A program made the translations under genes and the position numbers. Below are positions 15,671 through 23,058 of a stretch of DNA of 26,874 bases, piece after piece. The DNA lies in contig CAYQNS010000039.1 in the NCBI GenBank assembly GCA_964418755.1, positions 1 to 26,874 of the forward strand, in the 5' to 3' direction. How positions within the stretch are numbered: the stretch's first letter is position 1; every line of letters starts with the position of its first letter. The notes below the pieces were generated by a model. It did no database searches, was not told where the DNA came from, and saw only the letters and a program-made list of their open reading frames with translations. This DNA comes from 4572-123 sp964418755 (GTDB taxonomy: Bacteria > Desulfobacterota > Desulfobacteria > Desulfobacterales > 4572-123).

Positions 15671-15685
15671 GTGGGCAGAGCCCAC
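15671..15685. repeat. REP-like palindrome
   Basis: GTGGGC-AGA-GCCCAC is a perfect 6-bp stem with a 3-base loop, followed by TCTACG. It resembles the widespread GTGGGC-n-GCCCAC extragenic palindromes. It could form an RNA hairpin but has no T-tract. Confidence 0.5.
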
Positions 15686-15713
15686 TCTACGATCTGAATC
15701 CGTGAACGGTTAC

Positions 15714-15755
15714 AAAAACGAAAACGGCCCCACTCAAGAGGCCGTTTTCGTTTTT
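15714..15755. terminator. Bidirectional intrinsic terminator between serC and fadA
   Basis: AAAAACGAAAACGGCC (15714-15729) pairs perfectly with GGCCGTTTTCGTTTTT (15740-15755) around a 10-base loop. T-runs follow in both directions, nine Ts on the plus strand and five on the minus strand. It would end both convergent transcripts. Confidence 0.92.
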
Positions 15756-15784
15756 TTTTATACAAATTTGATATGCCCGGCCGG

Positions 15785-16969
15785 CTATTCGCAGAGCTCA
15801 AACAGAGCTGCCGCACCCATGCCGCCGCCGATGCACATGGATTCCACGCCGTATTTGACGCCGAGGTCCTGCATGTTGGTCAGGATCTGGGAGCAGAGTT
15901 TGGCCCCGGTGCATCCCAGGGGGTGGCCCAGGGCAATGGCCCCGCCGTGGATGTTGATGCGGTCCATGTACTTTTCAAGCCCCAGTTCGCGGATGCAGTA
16001 CAGGGCCTGGGAAGCAAAAGCCTCATTGATTTCCCAGACGCCGATGTCGTCGATGGAAAGCCCTGCCAGTTTCAGCAGTTTGGGAATGGCATAACGCGGG
16101 CCCACACCCATTTCATCGGCCCGGCAGCCCACGGTGGTGTAGTATTTCAGCTTGGCCACGGGTTTCAGGCCCAGTTCCTTGACCTTGTCTTCACACATGA
16201 TGATGCTGCAGGCGGCACCGTCGGTTGTCTGGGATGAATTCCCTGCGGTTACAGACCCTCCGGCGGCAAAAACGGCCCGAAGTTTGCCCAGCCCTTCAAG
16301 GGTGGTGGATTCTCGGATACCGTCGTCAAAATCCTGCAAGAAAGTTTCGGATGTAAACGTGCCGGTATCCTGTTTTACAAAACGGGTGGCCGGAGTTGGA
16401 ACGATTTCCTTGTACAGCTTGTCGGCTTTGGCCTTTGCTGCCTTCATCTGGGAGTTATAGGCAAATTCATCCTGGGCCTCCCTGGTGATGTTGTAGCGAT
16501 TGGCAACGTTTTCGGCGGTAATTCCCATGGATGTATAAAGGTCGGGTCGTGCTACGGTATATCCGGGATGAGGTCTGGGCATGTTGCCGCCCATGGCCAC
16601 CATGGTCATGGATTCCACTCCGCCGCCGATGGTGACATCGGACCATCCGGCCATGACCCGCATGGAGGACTGAGCAATGGCTTCAAGACCGGAAGCACAG
16701 AACCGGTTGATTGTGGCGCCGGACACTTCATCCGGGAATCCGGCGATCTGGGCGCCGATGCGGCCGATGTTCATGCCCTGTTCCGCTTCGGGAAAGGAGC
16801 AGCCGACCATGATGTCATCCACCTCTTTTTTTTCAAGGTTCGGCGTTTTTTTCACGGCCGCATCCAGAATAAAAGACAAAAGATCTTCGGGCCGGGTATC
16901 GCGAAAGGCCCCCTTGTTGCGTCTGCAGCCGGGTGTTCTAACCGAAGTGACAATATATGCATCTCTCAT
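15785..16969 (-). CDS. fadA: Acetyl-CoA acyltransferase (3-ketoacyl-CoA thiolase)
   Basis: Thiolytic cleavage of 3-ketoacyl-CoA to acetyl-CoA and a shortened acyl-CoA, the last step of each beta-oxidation round (or the reverse condensation). The 394 residues are full length for degradative thiolases. The nucleophile is Cys91 in NRFCASGLEAI; His349 lies in GGAIALGHPLGCTGAK and the second catalytic Cys is 379 in MCIGGGMGAAALFE. It lies downstream of fadN on the same strand, separated by a 140-bp hairpin element, and the order fadN-fadA matches Bacillus. ATG 16969 follows AAGGAGG. A bidirectional terminator lies 30 bases after the stop. Confidence 0.95.
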   Translation of the reverse strand: MRDAYIVTSVRTPGCRRNKGAFRDTRPEDLLSFILDAAVKKTPNLEKKEVDDIMVGCSFPEAEQGMNIGRIGAQIAGFPDEVSGATINRFCASGLEAIAQSSMRVMAGWSDVTIGGGVESMTMVAMGGNMPRPHPGYTVARPDLYTSMGITAENVANRYNITREAQDEFAYNSQMKAAKAKADKLYKEIVPTPATRFVKQDTGTFTSETFLQDFDDGIRESTTLEGLGKLRAVFAAGGSVTAGNSSQTTDGAACSIIMCEDKVKELGLKPVAKLKYYTTVGCRADEMGVGPRYAIPKLLKLAGLSIDDIGVWEINEAFASQALYCIRELGLEKYMDRINIHGGAIALGHPLGCTGAKLCSQILTNMQDLGVKYGVESMCIGGGMGAAALFELCE

Positions 16970-17007
16970 AATGCTTTCCTCCTTGGTTCCAAATAGTATA
17001 TTGACCG

Positions 17008-17147
17008 GTGTCCATCCGGAAATGAGGATTTTTGTTCAAAATCAAGGCGTGCGAAAAAATAACCACAGGCATATAGTTGATATTTCGAGGAATATTTTTT
17101 TCGCATAACGATGAGATTGGGCAAAAAGACCATTTACGGACGGACAC
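17008..17147. mobile_element. 140-bp miniature inverted-repeat element between fadN and fadA
   Basis: The ends GTGTCCATCCGGAAATG (17008-17024) and the reverse complement of 17131-17147 (GTGTCCGTCCGTAAATG) match at 15 of 17 positions. The arms stay partly complementary for about 58 bases (TTTTTG and TGCGAAAAAA recur in both), leaving a centre of some 25 bases, so nearly the whole element folds into one hairpin. It begins 3 bases after the fadN stop and ends 20 bases before the fadA ribosome site. It has no coding capacity of its own; a 69-codon frame through it is probably accidental. Confidence 0.75.
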
Positions 17148-17150
17148 TGA

Positions 17151-19556
17151 CTAGTTTCTCAGGGGCTTGCCGGTTCTCAGCATATGTTCTACCCTGGCAA
17201 TGGTCTTTTCCTGCTTCCAGAAATCCACAAATGCCTCTCGTTCAAGTTGCAGGATAAGCTCTTCGTCCACCAGGCTGTTGGCTCTCACGTCACCCCCGCT
17301 GATGACAAAGGCAATGCGTTTGGCCAGGAACACATCATGTTCACTGACATATTTGGCGCTCTGCATATTGAACAATTCTGCGTGCACCATGCCCTGGGCT
17401 GCATTGCCGGCCACCTTGAGTTGACGCTTCATCGGCGGTGCATACCCCTCGTCAAGCATTTTGAGAACTTCTTTTTTGGCTTCGCCGATCTGGTAATCAC
17501 GGTTGAACACGATCCTGTCTTTGGGTCCGAGAAATCCGTTTGACCGTGCTTCGGCCGCTGACATGGATACCTTGGCCATGGCAATGGACATGAATGCCGG
17601 GAGAAAAAATTTCGTCAGGTCCAGGTCGGTGACGGCATCGGGAATGCCGGCGGTGAGCTTTTTGTAAAGATTCAGGCACCCGCCGCCGCCGGGAAGCAGG
17701 CCCACTCCGATCTCCACAAGCCCCATGAAAAGTTCGGCATGGGCCACGATGCGATCGGCCCCCAGGCAGATTTCGCATCCCCCGCCCAGAGTCATGCCAT
17801 AGGGCGCAGCCACCACTGGAAAGGATGAATATCGAGCCCGCTGCATACCGGCCTGGCCGCTAGCCAGAAAGGCGTCCATCTGGGCATATTTTTTTTCTTT
17901 GGCAAGGTTTGCCATAAATTTAAGGTCGGCCCCGGCGGAAAACGCACCGGGCATGCCGCCGGCCTGATTCCCGATAATCAGTCCTGCACCGTTGTCATCC
18001 ACATAATCCAGGGCTTCGTGCATGAATTCAATGATTTCGCCGTTTAAGGCATTCATCTTGGTGTGGAATTCAAAGTTAAAAACGCCGTCGCCAAGGTCGA
18101 TCAAAGACGCGCTCGGACAGGTTTTGATCAGCTTGTCCGCCCCTTTCAGGACCTTGAGGGAAACAATGGTCTTGCTCACGGCGACCTCTTTGTAGGTTTC
18201 GGCAGCAAAGTCATAAAACAGGGCCTTGCCGTTTTCAGTTCTATAAAAGGTAGGGTTCCCGGCAGCCAGCATTTTTTTGACTTTTTCCGGGACGGTCAGG
18301 TTGTTCTGTTCCATTTTGGCCACAGCCTCGGCAACACCTATGGCGTCCCATGTTTCAAAGGGACCCATTTCAAAGTTAAAGCCCCACTTCATGGAGTTGT
18401 CGATTTCAACAATGGTATCGGAAATTTCCGGGATACGGTTGGCCGAATAGATCAGTTGACTGGCCACAGCTTTCCAGGCATAGGCACTGCCCCTGTCATC
18501 GCCGTACACGATGGCCTTCATTTTTTCGGGCAGGGTTTTGGCTTTTTTGGCAGCGGCCAGGCAAGGGAAGTCGGGTTTGCTATATTCTTCATATTCAAAG
18601 GTCTCAGGATTGATCACTTTGCGGATAATTTTCCACTCGGGGGTCAGTTCGGTTTTGTAAAAACCGCTTTTCACTTTTTTACCCAGGAGGTTTTTTTCGA
18701 TCATCTTGTCGACAAATTCCGGAATGACAAAACTGTCACGTTCCTCGTCTTCGGTTACCAGGTCATATGTGTTTTTGGCGACATGGCCCATGGTGTCCAG
18801 GCCCACCAGGTCAGTGGTCTTGAACATGGCTGTTTTGGGACGACCCATGGCCTGGCCGAAGAGGGCGTCGACTTCCGTGATGGTCAATCCTTCTTGCACC
18901 ATGAGCTGCATGGCCTTCACCATACCCTGGACCCCGATCCGGTTGCCCACGAAGTTGGGGGTGTCCTTTGCCCAGACAATTCCCTTGCCCAGAAGGCGTT
19001 CGCCGAAATCACCCATGAACGACAGAATCTCGGGAAGGGTTTCTTTGCCTTTGATAATCTCCAGCAGGTGCATGTAACGGACCGGATTAAAAAAATGGGT
19101 CCCGAGAAAATGCTGTTTGAATTCAAGGCTTAATCCTTCGGACATGGATTTCAACGGAATTCCTGATGTGTTGGAAGAAACAATGCTTCCGGCCTTACGA
19201 ACCGGCTCTATGCGTTTAAAAAGGTCCTGCTTGATTTTAAGGTTTTCCACAACCACTTCAATGATCCAGTCACAATCGGCAAGTTTATTAAAATCATCTT
19301 CAAGGTTGCCGATTGAGATAAGAGATGCATCTTTTTTCTGCATCAGCAGTGACGGCTTTGACGTAAGGATTGTGTCGAATCCGGCTTTTGCAATGCGGTT
19401 CCTGGCCACAGGGTCCTTTTTATCTTCGTCCGTCAGGTCAAAGGGGACGATATCCAGCAATAGTGTTTTGATGCCGGCACTGGCGAGAAGCGCTGCAATG
19501 CCGCCGCCCATCACGCCTGAACCAATAACTGCAGCCTGCTTGATTTTTCTGCTCAT
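17151..19556 (-). CDS. fadN: 3-hydroxyacyl-CoA dehydrogenase/enoyl-CoA hydratase fusion, FadN type
   Basis: A bifunctional beta-oxidation enzyme of 801 residues that hydrates enoyl-CoA and oxidises the 3-hydroxyacyl-CoA with NAD+. The domain order is dehydrogenase first, hydratase last, as in Bacillus FadN (YusL), the reverse of E. coli FadB. The NAD site is IGSGVMGGGI (11-20), SNTSG spans 128-132, and the catalytic His154 (GTHFFNPVR) pairs with Glu166. The hydratase half from about 480 shows the oxyanion-hole segment FSAGADL (539-545), Glu595 (GGGCEI) and Glu615 (GLVEIGVGLLPGGGG). It is first in an operon with fadA. ATG 19556 follows CAGGAGG. A FadR-like palindrome 77-94 bases upstream predicts repression relieved by long-chain acyl-CoA. 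Confidence 0.94.
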   Translation of the reverse strand: MSRKIKQAAVIGSGVMGGGIAALLASAGIKTLLLDIVPFDLTDEDKKDPVARNRIAKAGFDTILTSKPSLLMQKKDASLISIGNLEDDFNKLADCDWIIEVVVENLKIKQDLFKRIEPVRKAGSIVSSNTSGIPLKSMSEGLSLEFKQHFLGTHFFNPVRYMHLLEIIKGKETLPEILSFMGDFGERLLGKGIVWAKDTPNFVGNRIGVQGMVKAMQLMVQEGLTITEVDALFGQAMGRPKTAMFKTTDLVGLDTMGHVAKNTYDLVTEDEERDSFVIPEFVDKMIEKNLLGKKVKSGFYKTELTPEWKIIRKVINPETFEYEEYSKPDFPCLAAAKKAKTLPEKMKAIVYGDDRGSAYAWKAVASQLIYSANRIPEISDTIVEIDNSMKWGFNFEMGPFETWDAIGVAEAVAKMEQNNLTVPEKVKKMLAAGNPTFYRTENGKALFYDFAAETYKEVAVSKTIVSLKVLKGADKLIKTCPSASLIDLGDGVFNFEFHTKMNALNGEIIEFMHEALDYVDDNGAGLIIGNQAGGMPGAFSAGADLKFMANLAKEKKYAQMDAFLASGQAGMQRARYSSFPVVAAPYGMTLGGGCEICLGADRIVAHAELFMGLVEIGVGLLPGGGGCLNLYKKLTAGIPDAVTDLDLTKFFLPAFMSIAMAKVSMSAAEARSNGFLGPKDRIVFNRDYQIGEAKKEVLKMLDEGYAPPMKRQLKVAGNAAQGMVHAELFNMQSAKYVSEHDVFLAKRIAFVISGGDVRANSLVDEELILQLEREAFVDFWKQEKTIARVEHMLRTGKPLRN

Positions 19557-19632
19557 AATTACCTCCTGAATAATAGATTTGGTAACGTCAAAAAACGATA
19601 AATCGGTGTATCTCGGGATTTTTAACTCTATA

Positions 19633-19650
19633 TGAATGAATACTCATTCA
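19633..19650. promoter_or_regulatory. FadR-type (TetR family) operator of fadN-fadA
   Basis: TGAATGAATACTCATTCA is an 18-bp palindrome, symmetric except for its centre. It fits exactly the consensus I recall for Bacillus subtilis FadR (YsiA), TGAATGANTANTCATTCA, which controls the homologous fadN-fadA-fadE operon. It lies immediately downstream of the predicted -10 box, so a bound repressor would cover the transcription start. The regulator gene is not in this window. Confidence 0.78.
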
Positions 19651-19651
19651 C

Positions 19652-19678
19652 TTATCAAAGCATGCGTTACCGTGTCAA
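19652..19678 (-). promoter_or_regulatory. Predicted fadN promoter
   Basis: On the minus strand TTGACA (19678-19673) is followed after 15 bases by TGATAA (19657-19652). The spacer is short, but the placement directly before the operator and about 95 bases before the start codon is convincing. Confidence 0.5.
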
Positions 19679-19809
19679 GAAAAAATACCCCTTTTCTGAA
19701 TATTTCATGCGAATAATTAACAAATTGAAATAAAAGATAAAATATAGAAATAACCAAAAATGAATATTGGGAAACCATGGGCCCGGGATGGTGTTGATTT
19801 CAATAAGTG

Positions 19810-19827
19810 AGAATGAATAAATATTCA
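19810..19827. promoter_or_regulatory. Second, weaker FadR-like palindrome
   Basis: On the minus strand this reads TGAATATTTATTCATTCT, three mismatches from the fixed positions of the main operator's consensus, inside the larger near-palindrome AAGTGA...TCACTT (19805-19830). It lies some 130 bases upstream of the fadN promoter. It could be an auxiliary operator or a chance match in AT-rich DNA. Confidence 0.35.
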
Positions 19828-19844
19828 CTTTTTACTATTGATGA

Positions 19845-19879
19845 TCTCGTAAGAAGGCAAAAACTCACTTTTTACGAGA
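19845..19879. repeat. Short TCTCGTAA inverted repeat
   Basis: TCTCGTAAGAA (19845-19855) and TTTTTACGAGA (19869-19879) are imperfect inverted copies with a 13-base loop. The ends are those of the 109-bp element at 7136-7244 (TCTCGTAAAAAG), and both have a GATG-like outer flank, so this is probably an internally deleted family member. Confidence 0.6.
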
Positions 19880-19923
19880 CGTTTTAAGTTTTAAGCCTCT
19901 GTTAAAACAGATAATATCATTAA

Positions 19924-19951
19924 CCTAAAACCTAAAACCTACCACCTAAAA
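19924..19951. repeat. Four-unit heptamer tract
   Basis: CCTAAAA, CCTAAAA, CCTACCA, CCTAAAA in perfect 7-base register, just beyond the hairpin that follows the radical SAM gene stop (minus strand). Confidence 0.75.
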
Positions 19952-19953
19952 CT

Positions 19954-19983
19954 TGATGAATTCGATTTTTTACGAATTCATCA
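19954..19983 (-). terminator. Hairpin directly after the radical SAM gene stop
   Basis: TGATGAATTCG (19954-19964) and CGAATTCATCA (19973-19983) form a perfect 11-bp stem with an 8-base A/T loop. The stem touches the TAG stop at 19984-19986. The U-tract after it is poor on the minus strand, so it may be a 3'-end stabiliser instead of an efficient terminator. Confidence 0.5.
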
Positions 19984-21333
19984 CTATCCATTGTTTTCAT
20001 TTTTAGCCAGTTGTTTCAGATGGGTCAGGGTCTGCCAGGAGAAAGTGTCCTGCCGGCAGGGGAAAATGGCGTTATTGGTGAAAATCGGGTCTGACTCAAG
20101 GTCATAGCGGGATGCGCCTATTGCCTGATGCCAGAGTGGTGTATGGGGTATAGGAGTATAATGGGCCAAAATCGGAGTTATTCCGGCCTGCCTGACCACC
20201 CGGATCGAGGCTTCAATGGCCTCAAGGCTTTGATCGGGCAATCCGATGAGCAGGTAGGCTCCGATTTGGTTTCGGTTGAAACCCGCATGCTTGAGACAGG
20301 TGACGGCCCGGTCAAATTCATGGGCGGTTACCTTGTGATCCAGGTCATTGCGTTTATTAAAAGCCGTGGTTTCAAGCCCTAAGCGGATGGTTTCAAACCC
20401 GGCGGCAAACATCAGTCCGGCGGTTAGTTGTGTAATTTCACGGATATGAACCGCATTGGGGGTATGAAAGCGCACCTTCAGGTCCCGCCCGATTAAATCT
20501 TCCAGTATGGGGATGATATGGTCGTCGGCATTGACCAGCAGCGCATCATCATAAAAAGCAAAATCGACCACACCATAGCCCTTATGCCAGTGCAGGATTT
20601 CCGCCACCACTGAAGCGGGGCTGCGCAGCATCCTTTTGGGATCCAGGATATGGGAGGCGCAGTAGGCACAGGCAAAGGGGCACCCCCGGGATGTGAGCAA
20701 CGGTGCATAGTTGATTTTGTGCTGCAGATCAAGGGCAGGGTAAGGCACTGTATCGAGGTTTTCAGGATCATATTCCGGCAAAGGGGAATACCCGGTATAG
20801 GTTCCTGCCAGGTCAAGAATAGATTCGATGCCGGTTCCGGCAATGACCCGGTCGGCCCCGGAATGGCAATCGGCGTGATCGTGGCACAGGGTTGCATAGA
20901 TACCGCCCAGGATAACGGGCACAGTCGGGAATACCTTTTTTATGGCTTTAATGGTTTCCTGAACACCGGGATACCAGTATGTCATCAGCGACGTAACCAG
21001 GATAAGGTCGGGGGTACAAAGTGCTTTCAGATCCTCATGAAACCATTGATGGGGAATGCCGTATCTTGAAAAAGTGCGCTGGATATCCTCAAGCCCGGGT
21101 GGTTTGGAGATTTCCGTTTTCAGATAAGGCCCCCGTCCCTGACGGGCATGCAGGGCGGTAGATTTTGCATTGGGATGAAATCTGTCCAGACAGTCGATAT
21201 AGGAAATTTGGAAGCCGTGCTGCCGCAGGATTCCGGCCAGGGTTAAAAGCCCCAAAGGCTTGGCCCAGAAATCATAGGCGGCAAAATCGTGGATCCAGGG
21301 ATTGACCAGGAGAATGTGAGGGGTGGCTTTCAT
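19984..21333 (-). CDS. B12-binding-domain radical SAM protein, function unknown
   Basis: A 449-residue protein with an N-terminal Rossmann-like cobalamin-binding-type domain (about 5-180: ILLVNPW, PLGLLTLAGILRQHGFQISYID, VPVILGGIYATL). The radical SAM barrel begins at YAPLLTSRGCPFACAYCAS, where Cys218, Cys222 and Cys225 hold the 4Fe-4S cluster in the CxxxCxxC spacing. There is no DxHxxG motif, so cobalamin, if bound, would be base-off without a protein His ligand. AFYDDALLVN and TIRLGLETT are typical later barrel motifs. Related proteins are methylases, ring-forming or thioether-type enzymes; none can be chosen here. It is the last gene of the run that starts at the phosphorylase, 75 bases after the AhbB-like gene. 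Confidence 0.85.
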   Translation of the reverse strand: MKATPHILLVNPWIHDFAAYDFWAKPLGLLTLAGILRQHGFQISYIDCLDRFHPNAKSTALHARQGRGPYLKTEISKPPGLEDIQRTFSRYGIPHQWFHEDLKALCTPDLILVTSLMTYWYPGVQETIKAIKKVFPTVPVILGGIYATLCHDHADCHSGADRVIAGTGIESILDLAGTYTGYSPLPEYDPENLDTVPYPALDLQHKINYAPLLTSRGCPFACAYCASHILDPKRMLRSPASVVAEILHWHKGYGVVDFAFYDDALLVNADDHIIPILEDLIGRDLKVRFHTPNAVHIREITQLTAGLMFAAGFETIRLGLETTAFNKRNDLDHKVTAHEFDRAVTCLKHAGFNRNQIGAYLLIGLPDQSLEAIEASIRVVRQAGITPILAHYTPIPHTPLWHQAIGASRYDLESDPIFTNNAIFPCRQDTFSWQTLTHLKQLAKNENNG

Positions 21334-21337
21334 TGTT

Positions 21338-21372
21338 GGATGATGAAGTTTAAATGATGAGTGGTGAATCGA
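21338..21372. repeat. Weak heptamer tract between the AhbB-like and radical SAM genes
   Basis: GGATGAT, GAAGTTT, AAATGAT, GAGTGGT, GAATCGA follow at 7-base spacing. The similarity is loose and listed because the same architecture occurs after other stop codons in the window. Confidence 0.3.
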
Positions 21373-21407
21373 TGAGCCCTTGTTTTTATCATCATTTGTG
21401 TCATTTT

Positions 21408-21908
21408 TTAGACGTTTATAGCCGGTGTCCCAGCAGGATTTTCCGGAAAGTATTTCATGGAGGTTTTTTTCAATTCCCGGCGGCTGAAAAGGAGGGTGTA
21501 AGTCTCAACCCCTACATCCGAGGCCATGGCCGTGGCCATAGTCTGGCAGGCTGTTTCATCAGCGGCATGGATCATGGTGTACAAATTATAGGGCCATTTT
21601 CCCGATGGATTGCGACGGTAACAGTGGGTGACCTGCGCCAGCCCGGCAAGTTTTTGGCCGACCCGCTCCACCTTGTCTTCTTCAACCTGCCACGCCACCA
21701 TGGCATTGGCTTCAAAACCGGATTTCTGGTGCCGGATGGTGGCTCCGAAACGTCGGATAATACCGCGCCCCACAAGGTCTTTAATGGAGGATAGAAGTTG
21801 GGCCTCGGAAACACCTATTTGTTGCGCAATCTTAAGGTAGGGCCGTTGGCAGATGTCCATATCTTCCTGAATGGAAGCGATGATTTTTTTTTCAAGGTCT
21901 GTAATCAT
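21408..21908 (-). CDS. ahbB: AhbB-type siroheme decarboxylase subunit (Lrp/AsnC-like fold)
   Basis: A 166-residue protein with an N-terminal winged helix (LEKKIIASIQEDMDICQRPY to RRFGA) and a C-terminal ferredoxin-like domain, the architecture of AsnC/Lrp proteins. The signatures are those of the heme-pathway branch rather than of regulators: RRFGATIRHQKSGFEANAMVAW (52-73), THCYRRNPSGKWPYNLYTMIH (94-114) and LLFSRRELKKTSMKYF (139-154). AhbA/AhbB together convert siroheme to didecarboxysiroheme in the alternative heme pathway of sulfate reducers. Only one subunit is encoded here, and neither AhbA, AhbC nor AhbD is visible. Position between mtnA and a radical SAM gene is unusual. It could have taken another tetrapyrrole- or DNA-binding role. 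The start has no clear ribosome site. Confidence 0.78.
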   Translation of the reverse strand: MITDLEKKIIASIQEDMDICQRPYLKIAQQIGVSEAQLLSSIKDLVGRGIIRRFGATIRHQKSGFEANAMVAWQVEEDKVERVGQKLAGLAQVTHCYRRNPSGKWPYNLYTMIHAADETACQTMATAMASDVGVETYTLLFSRRELKKTSMKYFPENPAGTPAINV

Positions 21909-21941
21909 AAGAAGCCATAAAAAGTAAAATAAGATTAAAAG

Positions 21942-23045
21942 TCAATAATTTTCCGGAAAAAGTCGTTTAATATCGCTCTGTGTGGCCCGGCAGATACCCC
22001 GTTCGGTGATAAAACCGGTGATCAGGCGGGCAGGTGTCACATCAAAGGCAAAGTTGGCTGCAGGGCTGGTCTTTGGCGGCACCAGAACGCTCAGGATAGA
22101 TTCGTTGTGCAGTCCCTGAACAAACCGGACCTCATCGGGATCACGCTCTTCTATGGGAATCTCCTTTACACCATCCTTGATCCGCCAGTCAAAAGTACTG
22201 GAGGGCAGGGCCACATAAAAAGGAATGTCATTGTCCCGGGCCGCCAGGGCCTTTAAATAGGTCCCGATTTTGTTGGCCACATCGCCGGTGCAGCTTGTCC
22301 GGTCGGTGCCCACGATGACCAGATCCACCATGCCGTGCTGCATCAGGTGACCGCCGGCATTGTCGGTGATTACCGTGTGCTTTATTCCGCGTTTGCCGAG
22401 CTCCCAGGCGGTCAGACGAGACCCCTGGTTCAGGGGTCGGGTCTCATCCACCCACACATGGATGTCAATTCCTTTTTCAAAGGCCGCATACATGGGAGCC
22501 GTGGCCGTGCCGTATTCAATGCAGGCAAGCCAGCCGGCATTGCAGTGGGTCAGCAGGTTGACTGTCCGCCCATTGTTTTTGCGTCTGATATTTTCGATCA
22601 GGTCCAGACCATGTCTGCCGATATTTCGACAATTTTCAGCCTCATAGTCCGCCAGTTGACCGGCGGTTCGACGGGCGATTTTGATCTTTTCCTCTTTTCC
22701 GTCAACGGTCAGAATTTTATTCAACACGCGGTCGACGGCCCAGCCGAGGTTCACGGCAGTGGGCCGGGCCGCTTTCAGTCGACGGCATTCCTCCCTAATA
22801 TATTCGTCCGGCAAAAGGTTCCCGGAACAGTTCAGAGCAGCCAGAAATACACCATAGGCTGCGGTGACGCCGATAAGAGGCGCCCCTCTGACATACATAT
22901 CCTTGATGGCCATGACGGCATCGTCCGCAGTTTTCAGATCGACGGTAATGAACTCATGGGGCAGCCGGCGCTGGTCGATAATTTTAACGGTTTTTAAATC
23001 ATCATCCAGCCGGATGGGCCGAACGATTTCAGTGTCGATTTCCAT
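21942..23045 (-). CDS. mtnA: S-methyl-5-thioribose-1-phosphate isomerase
   Basis: Isomerises methylthioribose-1-phosphate to methylthioribulose-1-phosphate in the methionine salvage or MTA shunt pathways; cytosolic. The 367 residues are full length. The family motifs are RGAPLIGVTAAYG (53-65), catalytic Cys168 in THCNAGWLA, ETRPLNQGSRLTAWEL and catalytic Asp248 in VGTDRTSCTGDVANKIGTY. ATG 23045 follows AAGGAGA. It lies 13 bases after the deaminase stop, so it belongs to the same transcript. The next enzymes (MtnB dehydratase or an aldolase of the shunt) are absent from the window. Confidence 0.96.
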   Translation of the reverse strand: MEIDTEIVRPIRLDDDLKTVKIIDQRRLPHEFITVDLKTADDAVMAIKDMYVRGAPLIGVTAAYGVFLAALNCSGNLLPDEYIREECRRLKAARPTAVNLGWAVDRVLNKILTVDGKEEKIKIARRTAGQLADYEAENCRNIGRHGLDLIENIRRKNNGRTVNLLTHCNAGWLACIEYGTATAPMYAAFEKGIDIHVWVDETRPLNQGSRLTAWELGKRGIKHTVITDNAGGHLMQHGMVDLVIVGTDRTSCTGDVANKIGTYLKALAARDNDIPFYVALPSSTFDWRIKDGVKEIPIEERDPDEVRFVQGLHNESILSVLVPPKTSPAANFAFDVTPARLITGFITERGICRATQSDIKRLFPENY

Positions 23046-23058
23046 GGATTTCTCCTTT

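Larger units (their letters stand above)
19557..19983. other. Regulatory and repeat-rich interval upstream of fadN
   Basis: About 427 bases without a gene. From the fadN side it contains the promoter and FadR-like operator, an AT-rich stretch, a second weaker FadR-like palindrome, a TCTCG-ended inverted repeat, four CCTAAAA-type heptamers and a perfect 11-bp hairpin touching the stop of the radical SAM gene. Confidence 0.7.

Noticed and set aside
16938..17147. 69-residue frame on the minus strand upstream of fadA
   Set aside because: It lies almost wholly inside the 140-bp inverted-repeat element and looks like no known protein.
18063..19133. Long plus-strand open frame of 356 codons opposite fadN
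   Set aside because: It is a shadow of the fadN frame; the low-complexity F/G/H/V-rich translation has no recognisable domain.
21408..21908. Ordinary Lrp/AsnC amino-acid regulator
   Set aside because: The HCYRR, WPYNLYTMIH and RRELKKTSMKYF segments belong to the AhbA/AhbB siroheme decarboxylase branch, although a regulatory role cannot be fully excluded.
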